From Zeaxanthinibacter enoshimensis (GTDB taxonomy: Bacteria; Bacteroidota; Bacteroidia; Flavobacteriales; Flavobacteriaceae): 64,000 bases of DNA. Position numbers and translations under genes: made by a program. Where the stretch lies: NCBI RefSeq assembly GCF_004362865.1, contig NZ_SNYI01000001.1, forward strand, positions 930,001-994,000, written 5' to 3'. Shown here in pieces: positions 45,122-54,187 of this stretch. The notes beneath the pieces are model-generated. The model searched no databases, was not told where the DNA came from, and was given only the letters and a program-made list of their open reading frames with translations. Numbering within the stretch: the stretch's first letter is position 1; every line of letters begins with the position of its first letter.

Positions 45122-45219
45122 GATAGAAATTTACCGAATCCTGCTGACTCCTGGAAATATGCCTGAATGGTTTCAGCGTTAATCTATACTTGCCGGATAA
45201 GAACGAGGTCCCGACCCAA

Positions 45220-45708
45220 TCAACCTGTTTTATATCCTTTGAAAAGGAAATAGAAAGTTGTACCAAGTGAAAGAAATAAAAACAGGGGTATAAACCAATC
45301 TCCGAGTCCGTCTGCTTCTCCATTCGCGACAAGAACAGTTCCGATACAAATCGCCCAGAAGGTGAGGATAATGATCGTGTTAAGTACCAGGATCATCCGC
45401 CGGACATTCCGGTACTGCCGCGCAGCGTTTTCCTCGGTGATCCTGACAGGGTAGTTCAGGTATTCGGGGTATTGTTTCAACCAGTTCAACCCGGCAAATA
45501 ATAAGGTGGCGAGCAGGGGTAACATAAAGAACATACTCTTATCCGCAAAACTATCGGGTTCACCTTTCCCATTAAAATGGACCGGAATTGATTCGGGCAG
45601 ATCCATATAGGTAAACCCAACATATATCCATAAAAGAATCAGCAGTGCGAGTCCGGCTTTTTCTACCGCAGAATGAATAGGATCTGAAAATTTTTCCCGG
45701 GCTGTCAT
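45220..45708 (-). CDS. DUF1648 membrane protein
   Basis: A 162-residue protein with the DUF1648 mark LPESIPVHFNGKGEPDSFADKS after the first membrane helix. Further hydrophobic segments are at about 57-75, 105-127 and 138-156. Such proteins resemble the N-terminal part of SdpI immunity proteins. It starts six bases after the upstream hypothetical gene. Confidence 0.87.
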   Translation of the reverse strand: MTAREKFSDPIHSAVEKAGLALLILLWIYVGFTYMDLPESIPVHFNGKGEPDSFADKSMFFMLPLLATLLFAGLNWLKQYPEYLNYPVRITEENAARQYRNVRRMILVLNTIIILTFWAICIGTVLVANGEADGLGDWFIPLFLFLSLGTTFYFLFKGYKTG

Positions 45709-45714
45709 TGGTAT

Positions 45715-46383
45715 TTACTTCAAATGATCAATTTCATCATCGTCCAGGTTTCCGGTGAATTCTTCTCTTTCAATATCCTCCCGCCCGATCCAGTAGTCCG
45801 AGGTTATGATCCTGTAGCTGTCCTGCCCGGTGGTTTCCATCTGCCAAATGATATTCTCGGCATCCTTTAGTTCCCCGTCTGCATCCAGTTGTTCCTGGAA
45901 AAGACGTTTTAGCACGCTTTTCGAGGAAAGCAGGTCGCCCAGGGTTCTCAGGATGACCTCTTTGTTAACCTTAAGGTTACCATTCAGTTTTAAAGACAGG
46001 TCGATTACCGAGGCTTTGGATCGTGGGAACTTACCATTGAAGGCATCGTATAGCAGCTGGTTGATATTAAAAAGGGGATAATGGTATGCGATATCCGGGT
46101 ATTCTTCTGCCATAGGGTTCACCAGCATTTCGTGCGAGAGATTACTGATCTGACCTTCTTTTAGCCGCTGTCCCAGTTTATACCGCAAAACTACTGCGGC
46201 AGCCTCTTCGGCCTCAAGGTCTGACAGGGCCATAAACAGCATCTCTTTCAGTTCTGTTTCCGGGATGCTGTCTGCATCGTCATAATCCATGGCAAGCAGC
46301 AAATTCTTATAATCTTCCGGTTGCCAGAAATTTTCGATCCGCTCCACAGACCGTATCTTTTCAAGTTTAATGGTAAATTTCAT
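45715..46383 (-). CDS. Acidic cytoplasmic protein of unknown function
   Basis: A 222-residue, strongly acidic, helix-rich protein (SDLEAEEAAAVVLRYKLGQRL, VLKRLFQEQLDADGELKDAENIIWQM, tail NLDDDEIDHLK). No family is recognised. It lies six bases upstream of the DUF1648 gene and probably shares a transcript, with the promoter in the long non-coding stretch before it. Confidence 0.75.
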   Translation of the reverse strand: MKFTIKLEKIRSVERIENFWQPEDYKNLLLAMDYDDADSIPETELKEMLFMALSDLEAEEAAAVVLRYKLGQRLKEGQISNLSHEMLVNPMAEEYPDIAYHYPLFNINQLLYDAFNGKFPRSKASVIDLSLKLNGNLKVNKEVILRTLGDLLSSKSVLKRLFQEQLDADGELKDAENIIWQMETTGQDSYRIITSDYWIGREDIEREEFTGNLDDDEIDHLK

Positions 46384-46581
46384 ACAGGGTTATCTTGAAT
46401 TGAAAATACAAAAGTTCGGATGAATAAATGGTAAAATATTCGGTGTACATGTTGGGTAAATCGGTTACTTATTTGGGCATGCACATGAGGGCATACGTTA
46501 CCCTTCAGAAATTGTGACCGTCCAGGTCATTTCCGGGTGCTCGTTTTCTGCAGGGTCCGGGCTTACATTGTAAACGGGGCG

Positions 46582-46615
46582 GGTGGGAAGCCCATAAGCC
46601 TAAAATTTTCCCACC
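46582..46615. repeat. Inverted repeat (8-base arms)
   Basis: GGTGGGAA at 46582-46589 and TTCCCACC at 46608-46615 are perfect inverted copies separated by 18 bases. The loop is long for a terminator and there is no T-run directly after it. It may be a protein site or part of a degenerate element. Confidence 0.45.
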
Positions 46616-46633
46616 GGGATTCTTCACCCATTC

Positions 46634-46685
46634 CTGTGTACTTTTCACCCTCTCACTTATTCTGTGTGCTTTTCACGCTCTCACT
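46634..46685. repeat. Imperfect 24-base direct repeat, 28-base period
   Basis: Two copies of CTGTGT(A/G)CTTTTCAC(C/G)CTCTCACT occupy 46634-46657 and 46662-46685 with four bases between them and two mismatches. A preceding TTCACCC at 46623-46629 may be a degenerate extra unit. There is no sign of a CRISPR: only two full units and no spacer. Confidence 0.55.
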
Positions 46686-46824
46686 CCACATGACTTTCAA
46701 TCCAGCCGGGGTGCAGATCAACAGGTTTTCATGGTTAGTCCAGCTGTTGTCAATAATTTAATTGGATAGCTCATCACCAGGCAGGAAGTTTAAGTTCACA
46801 TCCTTCATAATGATGTAAGGAATT

Positions 46825-47385
46825 CTAATACCCCGACCTGCCAAACCTTCGTCTGGCCCATGAAAGCAATTCACTCCCTGTCACAGCCATAAATGCTGCA
46901 AATGCATTGAAAAACATATCAATGGGATCAAATACACGCCGGGGTATAAAGGCTTGCACACATTCGTCTATAACACCAATCAGCGTTGCGATCACGATTG
47001 CAGTAATGGCGGGCACAGGGATCTTAGCACCTTTGCTCTTGCGCTCTTTTAAAGCTTCGTGAAGCAGTAAGGACACTACCCCGTATTCAAAAAGGTGACT
47101 TCGTTCAACCGGGCTGCGCATCCGTACAAAGATCATGATATACACTGCGGCTATCCCCAGCGCGAGCCCTACCTCAACTTTTCCCGGCCGACGGGATAAC
47201 CCACTTGTGATCACCATGACCAGCACCAGCACGCAACAGGTAATAAAAAGTCCAACGCCCAAAAAACTTTCCTCCATTTCCCGTGCCAGGGAACCGGCAA
47301 AGCCCAGGGTTGTGAAAATGGCAAACAGGGTAGCCAGCAGCCAGAGCCATAATTTTCTTTCACGTGTGGATTTAAAATTCAGCAT
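46825..47385 (-). CDS. VanZ family membrane protein
   Basis: A 186-residue integral membrane protein with about five hydrophobic helices (residues about 11-28, 38-60, 73-88, 98-112, 121-150). It has the VanZ core IGVIDECVQAFIPRRVFDPIDMFFNAFAAF, in which DE...Q.F.P.R..D..D...N is conserved. VanZ-type proteins were first tied to teicoplanin resistance, but most members have no proven role. It stands alone. Confidence 0.87.
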   Translation of the reverse strand: MLNFKSTRERKLWLWLLATLFAIFTTLGFAGSLAREMEESFLGVGLFITCCVLVLVMVITSGLSRRPGKVEVGLALGIAAVYIMIFVRMRSPVERSHLFEYGVVSLLLHEALKERKSKGAKIPVPAITAIVIATLIGVIDECVQAFIPRRVFDPIDMFFNAFAAFMAVTGSELLSWARRRFGRSGY

Positions 47386-47550
47386 GTTAATTGGGTGACT
47401 AAAAACAGTAAAACTTCCCTGCTTAAGAACCTGGTATAGATTAAAGATAATTTAATCCTGCGTCACCTTATCTGAAGTCCGTCCATGGAAGTATAATATA
47501 TGCGGTTCAATAAGTAAATATTTATAATAACAGGGGATAGAAAGGCTAAA

Positions 47551-48081
47551 CTACTCGAGGTAAATGGAGTCTATTTCCAACCTGAATGATTCTTCCGCTT
47601 TATTCCCTATGAGGATAGTGACTTCGGCAATATCATCTGCAGAGAAATCCGGTAGATTCAGGATCCTGCCGCGGAAGACCGGGTACATGTATTTCAGGTC
47701 AATGGTGATATCCTCCCATTCCCCGGAAGTATCAAAATGTGAGGTGTAGGAATAATAGTTTCGGACGTGATCCTTTATTCTGAACTGGTATTTTTTGCCA
47801 TCGCCTTTAGCCCGCAGGTGAATCTGGCTGTGGTCAGAAACGTCCATTTTTGGAAACCTGTATCGCACCGAAGAAAACCCGCCATTATTTTCGAGGGAGA
47901 TATGCCCTTTAAACAGGGCGTTCCCTTCTTCTGTCAGGCAAAATTCGCCTGTGGACTTTCCGCCCATAACACCATCCACAACAACAACCCAATCACTGAT
48001 GTCCGCAGATTTGGTAAAATTAAAAATGATATCATTGGACATGATTGAACTCAGAAATATTATGAAAACGAAAAATTTCAT
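47551..48081 (-). CDS. CIA30 family protein
   Basis: A 176-residue protein matching the CIA30 (complex I intermediate-associated 30) domain: DWVVVVDGVMGGKSTGEF, LENNGGFSSVRYRF, LRAKGDGKKYQFRI and final ...RLEIDSIYLE. In bacteria the fold is a carbohydrate-binding-like jelly roll with no proven role. The ATG at 48081 gives a short hydrophobic leader (MKFFVFIIFLSSIM); an internal ATG 13 codons later would make it cytosolic. I cannot decide which is used. Confidence 0.85.
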   Translation of the reverse strand: MKFFVFIIFLSSIMSNDIIFNFTKSADISDWVVVVDGVMGGKSTGEFCLTEEGNALFKGHISLENNGGFSSVRYRFPKMDVSDHSQIHLRAKGDGKKYQFRIKDHVRNYYSYTSHFDTSGEWEDITIDLKYMYPVFRGRILNLPDFSADDIAEVTILIGNKAEESFRLEIDSIYLE

Positions 48082-48192
48082 AACAGGGGTTTTTCATATA
48101 CTATAAGATAGTGAAATTTGAGCACATTACCCACTTTACTCGTTGTGCTGCATTTGGATTATGCTCAGCAGTATTGGCAAAAATTCTCTGTA

Positions 48193-48570
48193 TTATTCAT
48201 CTGAACAGATAGAAATATAATACCCATCGGGATCGCGTAATGAGAATTCCATCCTGCCGGAATTTGTGTTCAAATGCGGGCGTTCCTCTATGATAGCTTT
48301 TAGGTCCTGGGCATTTTCCCAGATAGTATCCAGGTTATCGACCACAAAATAGAGGATGAGCCCATTGCCCGGAATAATGTCAGGGTTGAATAGGGTAGGG
48401 TGTTCATGGGTACCCCAGCGATGAAGAGATAGTATCTGCTCTTCCTTGTCGTTTGTCAGTATTTCGAACAATGACCCGCCATGGCTTGGGGTGCAGCCCA
48501 GGAGTTTCCTGTACCAGGCGGCACTGTTTTCCACATTTTTTACGGCTATTACAGGTTCTGTCCGGAGCAT
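48193..48570 (-). CDS. VOC family protein (glyoxalase fold)
   Basis: A 125-residue single VOC domain: PVIAVKNVENSAAWYRKLLGC, LFEILTND, LILYFVVDNLDTIWENAQ and ...GRMEFSLRDPDGYYISI. The ATG at 48570 is preferred to an upstream TTG that would lie only one base after the preceding stop. It is the second of two VOC genes in tandem. Confidence 0.85.
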   Translation of the reverse strand: MLRTEPVIAVKNVENSAAWYRKLLGCTPSHGGSLFEILTNDKEEQILSLHRWGTHEHPTLFNPDIIPGNGLILYFVVDNLDTIWENAQDLKAIIEERPHLNTNSGRMEFSLRDPDGYYISICSDE

Positions 48571-48595
48571 ATTCGGGCAAAGGGTAATTTGCAAA

Positions 48596-48991
48596 TTATT
48601 TCACCTCTACAAGTTGTATAAGATTCCCGCAATTATCCTTGAGGATAGCTATTTTAGCAGGTCCTATATCTGTGGGTGTGGTAGTAAATTCCACCCCGAG
48701 ATCATTCAGTCGGGTATACTCCTTATCCAGGCTGTCAACATAAAACTCTGTACAGGGAATACCAGCATCAAACAAGGCTTCCTGGTAAGTTTTTGAAGGT
48801 TCAAAATTATTGGGCGAAGGTTCCAGTAAAACTTCGGGTCCTTCCGGGTCTTCAGGAGCCACCACGGTAAGCCAGCGGTTTCCGCCCCCTACCGGGATAT
48901 CCTGCTTCTTAATGAATCCCAGTTTTTTAGTGTAGAACTGTAATGCTTCTTCCTGCTCCCGGACGGGAATACTGACGACTTTTACTCTCAT
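48596..48991 (-). CDS. VOC family protein (glyoxalase fold)
   Basis: A 131-residue VOC protein of the extradiol/glyoxalase type: SIPVREQEEALQFYTKKLGF, WLTVVAPEDPEGPEVLLEP, CTEFYVDSLDKEYTRLNDLGVEF, and KIAILKDNCGNLIQLVE. The possible metal residues (Glu, His) are not fully conserved, so it may bind an antibiotic-like molecule rather than catalyse a reaction. A second VOC gene follows after 25 bases. Confidence 0.87.
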   Translation of the reverse strand: MRVKVVSIPVREQEEALQFYTKKLGFIKKQDIPVGGGNRWLTVVAPEDPEGPEVLLEPSPNNFEPSKTYQEALFDAGIPCTEFYVDSLDKEYTRLNDLGVEFTTTPTDIGPAKIAILKDNCGNLIQLVEVK

Positions 48992-49049
48992 GGTTCGTTA
49001 TTTAGATTTAAGGGAAGGACATTCTGGAAGTATAAACCAGGAGAGTAAA

Positions 49050-49454
49050 TTACTGCTCACTGAGTTCTTTTACCTTCTGTAACCAGTTCTTCCATACAAT
49101 TTTCTGCGCGTCAACATCTTCTCCATAGGGGCCGGAAAAAACCTGTAAAGTAGATCCATAATCGCCCCCGCTGAGGTTAAATTTCTCAACATAGGCCATT
49201 CCGTCAAAATTATAATCTACCTGAATCAGTTTGCGATCAACCCGTTTAGTGACCTTGCCGGTAGCAACGATTCCGCCGGTGGTATATTTAAAATGAACCT
49301 TGGATCCCAACTGCCAGTCCGAATCCAAGTACGCATTGGTATCAAAAGCATTCCCAAGCTCCTGGGCATATTCCGGGTTAGTAATAACATCCCACACCTG
49401 TGCAGTTGATGCTGCAATAGATATTTCGGATGATATGACCGGGCTGCGTCCCAT
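49050..49454 (-). CDS. SRPBCC (START-like) protein
   Basis: A 134-residue START-like domain: SSEISIAASTAQVWDVITNPEYAQEL is the typical first strand and helix, then GSKVHFKYTTGGIVATGKV and a closing WKNWLQKVKELSE helix. Such folds bind hydrophobic ligands or act in the AHSA1 group. It follows another SRPBCC gene at 49553-50026. Confidence 0.85.
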   Translation of the reverse strand: MGRSPVISSEISIAASTAQVWDVITNPEYAQELGNAFDTNAYLDSDWQLGSKVHFKYTTGGIVATGKVTKRVDRKLIQVDYNFDGMAYVEKFNLSGGDYGSTLQVFSGPYGEDVDAQKIVWKNWLQKVKELSEQ

Positions 49455-49552
49455 GGCCTATATGTTTTATAAACACTTCTATTAAAGTTAATAAATTCGG
49501 GACAGCTACTCAAGCTCTTTGGCGAAATACTTTAACAGGGAGAATCTGCAGC

Positions 49553-50026
49553 TTACAAGTTAAGTTTTCGCACCTCTTCGGGGTACTTGTCCCCAACCAG
49601 GTTGAGCTGAATACCGTGCTCCAGGTAAGCTTTAAGACCGGCGATCAACAAGGTGAAGCCTCCGGTGCTGTCTTTTATTACGCTCAAAAGTGCATCCCCG
49701 GACTCGACGAATCCATAGTTCCTGATTTTAAGGTAGCAGCTATCTTCTGTAACGGCCATAAATTCAAAATCTACTATGGTCGCAGGATCACCCCATGCAA
49801 TTGAAATTTTCCGGTCTTGCAGTAATTCCCGTACCCTGACCTCGGCCCTGGCCCCATACATTTCCCATTCCCAGGTTACGGTCTTACCTTCCTGTAGTTT
49901 ACCACTCGATTTTGTAAACCAGAATTTAGTTGTAATGGCGGGATCGGTTAATGCCTTGTAGACTGCTGACACTGGTTTCCGAATCAACATTTGTGCTTCT
50001 GCCGCCGCAATATTACTTGAGCTCAT
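49553..50026 (-). CDS. SRPBCC (AHSA1-like) protein
   Basis: A 157-residue AHSA1-type protein: AEAQMLIRKPVSAVYKALTDPAITTKFWFTKSSGKL, then TVTWEWEMYGARAEVRV and a final helix GGFTLLIAGLKAYLEHG. The gene is divergent to katG and shares its 175-base promoter region with the OxyR-type palindrome, so it could be co-regulated with katG. That is inference. Confidence 0.86.
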   Translation of the reverse strand: MSSSNIAAAEAQMLIRKPVSAVYKALTDPAITTKFWFTKSSGKLQEGKTVTWEWEMYGARAEVRVRELLQDRKISIAWGDPATIVDFEFMAVTEDSCYLKIRNYGFVESGDALLSVIKDSTGGFTLLIAGLKAYLEHGIQLNLVGDKYPEEVRKLNL

Positions 50027-50098
50027 ATCTGAATACCTGCTTGTTTTGATACTTTCTAAAGTAAGTAAATTATTGTACTTTATAGGAGCCAGCCCGGC

Positions 50099-50148
50099 AA
50101 ATAGCTAATAGATAAAATCTATGAACATGCAAAACTACATAGCTATTT
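50099..50148. repeat. Nine-base inverted repeat in the katG promoter region
   Basis: AAATAGCTA (50099-50107) and TAGCTATTT (50140-50148) are perfect inverted copies that flank the OxyR-type palindrome at 50108-50122. The symmetry suggests a larger operator or an RNA hairpin. Confidence 0.5.
50108..50122. promoter_or_regulatory. OxyR-type operator upstream of katG
   Basis: ATAGATAAAATCTAT matches the published OxyR half-operator consensus ATAGntnnnanCTAT at every fixed base. It lies 80 bases before the katG ATG, and 82 bases before the divergent SRPBCC start. A -7-like TTTCTTTG at 50146-50153 (one mismatch to TAnnTTTG) without a clear TTG at -33 would need an activator, which fits OxyR bound just upstream. 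Only one dyad is good; the second expected 22 bases away is poor. Confidence 0.65.
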
Positions 50149-50186
50149 CTTTGGTAAATTGCTTAAGCGATACAGAATCAAAATAA

Positions 50187-52463
<2,277 letters not shown>

Positions 52464-52488
52464 GTATAAGGTTGTACACCAGGAAAAG

Positions 52489-52519
52489 AAAAATGACTCC
52501 ATTCCGGGGTCATTTTTTT
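52489..52519 (+). terminator. Rho-independent terminator of katG (usable in both directions)
   Basis: ATGACTCC pairs with GGGGTCAT (one G-T pair) around a five-base loop, extended by A-T pairs on the flanks and followed by eight T on the plus strand. It begins 26 bases after the katG stop. It overlaps the end of the convergent CPBP gene, whose TGA (52512-52510) is inside the stem. Confidence 0.9.
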
Positions 52520-53223
52520 TGGTCATCTTTTGTAATTCTGTATGGGGTTAACCGGGAAACCATCCAATACGTACTGCCAATAACCAGCAGGTACAGGATA
52601 AAAGACAACAGCGCATAAGATTCGGACATTTCTACTGTATTGTGAGGCTTCAATATCAGGGCACCATATGGACCGGTTGAAAACAATGTGTGATCTGTGA
52701 GATTCCATCCCAGGTGCAGTCCAAACGATAAAAGGATAGACCCGGTTCTGTAATAGGCGTAGGCGAAAACATACCCCATGCCAGCCGTGAGAATAAAAAC
52801 CAGTAACATAGCGGGTAAATTGCCAATGACACCCTGGGTGAACCAATGATAGATTCCGAAACAACAAGCCGAGAATAGCAGTGCCTTGTGGGGATTACCA
52901 GGAAGATACCGGATAAGCATGTACAGTAAGACTCCCCGGAAAAGTAATTCCTCGAAAAGAACCGAATTTATATCATACCAAACGGACTGGAGTATACGGA
53001 CGGCCGGGAAAGAGTCTTTCAAAGCCCAGCCGGAATGATCAATCATTGATACAAGAAGCTGGAACAGCACGCAGAGAATACACATCATAAGGAAGCCTTT
53101 AATAAATTCCACCATTCTTTTTCTGGTGGGGGAAAGCCATTCTCTTAAAATATTACTGTGTTGTTTCCAGTGAACTAAAAGGGCAGATAGGGTTAAGAGA
53201 GCGAGGTTATAAAAAAAGGTCAT
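52510..53223 (-). CDS. CPBP (CAAX-type) intramembrane glutamic endopeptidase
   Basis: A 237-residue multi-helix membrane protein with the CPBP motifs: EELLFRG (Glu91, Glu92, Arg96), FGIYHWFTQG (His) and GLHLGWNLTDH (His, Asn). These residues form the intramembrane active site of Rce1-like proteases. Targets in bacteria are mostly unknown; several members give bacteriocin immunity. Its last codons lie in the katG terminator hairpin, and it is convergent with katG. Confidence 0.9.
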   Translation of the reverse strand: MTFFYNLALLTLSALLVHWKQHSNILREWLSPTRKRMVEFIKGFLMMCILCVLFQLLVSMIDHSGWALKDSFPAVRILQSVWYDINSVLFEELLFRGVLLYMLIRYLPGNPHKALLFSACCFGIYHWFTQGVIGNLPAMLLVFILTAGMGYVFAYAYYRTGSILLSFGLHLGWNLTDHTLFSTGPYGALILKPHNTVEMSESYALLSFILYLLVIGSTYWMVSRLTPYRITKDDQKK

Positions 53224-53258
53224 GGGCGTATTAGATCAGTAAACAAATAAGACAATGA

Positions 53259-54071
53259 TTATTCAGGCAAAGAAAATATTTTTCTGAAATGCCTGGGTAA
53301 CTTATCCTTGATGCAGAGCATTTCTCCCGTGACCGGGTGATTGAATGCTATCGAGGCAGCATGTAAATACAACTTACTCCCGTGAAATCCGGAGCCATAT
53401 TTTTTATCGCCTAAGATAGGATGACCCACTGCAGCCAGGTGTATGCGCAACTGGTGCCTTCGGCCCGTTGCGGGGTGCAGCTGAACCAGGTTGAGCCGGC
53501 CGTATTTATCTGAGGGAACACGATCCACGACTTTCAGTTCTGTATGGGCACTTTTACCTTCTACAGGTTCATTGATACTTTTTAACTCTGCCATGTTCCC
53601 CATGGTAATGGCATAGTACGTCTTCCTGATCTTTTTTTCCTCGAACATCCTGTTCAAAGACCGAATGCAACCTGCTGTCTTGCCCACAAGTAATATTCCG
53701 GTAGTGGGAAAGTCAAGCCTGTGTACTGGTTGTGGAATACAGGCATCCCGCCGGGAGCTGGCTTTTAAATTAAAGGGCAGGGCATTGACTATGGTCCTGA
53801 ATTTATTCCCACTGACCGCTATGCCGGCTGGTTTACTGACAGCTGCGAGGTACTCATCTTCAAAGAGCACCTTTAGGGATAATTCCACGGGTCTGCCAGG
53901 TTTCAGTGGGTCCGGCAGGCTTAAGGTGATGGTTTCACCGCCTTTGATCATGGTCGCCGTACTCGCTTTAATTCCATCTACCGTGATATATTCTTTTTTA
54001 AGTAATTTCTTTAAAGCAGACCTGGTGGCAGTGGCCTCAAAGATACCCACTCCGTATTCCTGGAGACGCAA
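53259..54071 (-). CDS. RNA pseudouridine synthase, RluA type
   Basis: The 270-residue product has a short S4-like N-terminal domain (ALKKLLKKEYITVDG..ASTATMIKGGETI) and the RluA core with catalytic motif PVHRLDFPTTG (Asp120, numbering from the TTG). It converts uridine to pseudouridine in rRNA or tRNA; the site is not known. The start is uncertain: TTG at 54071 has a stop 22 codons upstream in frame and no ATG between. The upstream residues VPQLPAPLR look like conserved RluA N-terminus, so a rarer start may be used. It lies 116 bases downstream of ligD on the same strand. Confidence 0.88.
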   Translation of the reverse strand: MRLQEYGVGIFEATATRSALKKLLKKEYITVDGIKASTATMIKGGETITLSLPDPLKPGRPVELSLKVLFEDEYLAAVSKPAGIAVSGNKFRTIVNALPFNLKASSRRDACIPQPVHRLDFPTTGILLVGKTAGCIRSLNRMFEEKKIRKTYYAITMGNMAELKSINEPVEGKSAHTELKVVDRVPSDKYGRLNLVQLHPATGRRHQLRIHLAAVGHPILGDKKYGSGFHGSKLYLHAASIAFNHPVTGEMLCIKDKLPRHFRKIFSLPE

Positions 54072-54187
54072 AGGGGCAGGGAGTTGAGGTACAGTATGAA
54101 TTTCCTTTAAACTGATAAGGCTTTCTGTAATTTAGTGGGATTAAATATAGGGATAAATCACCTCCGCAGTTCCTCCGGCAATTACTA

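Larger units (their letters stand above)
46384..46824. other. Non-coding stretch with short repeats between the VanZ gene and the gene ending at 45715
   Basis: No plausible gene is seen in these 441 bases on either strand. The part near 46384-46440 is AT-rich and should hold the promoter of the gene starting at 46383. The middle (46582-46685) carries the inverted repeat and the imperfect direct repeat described separately. I see no tRNA, small-RNA fold or insertion-element end, but a decayed gene cannot be excluded. Confidence 0.6.

Noticed and set aside
45108-45332. Open frame of 74 codons between the YjbR and DUF1648 genes
   Set aside because: It overlaps the end of the DUF1648 gene in another frame and has no recognisable features.
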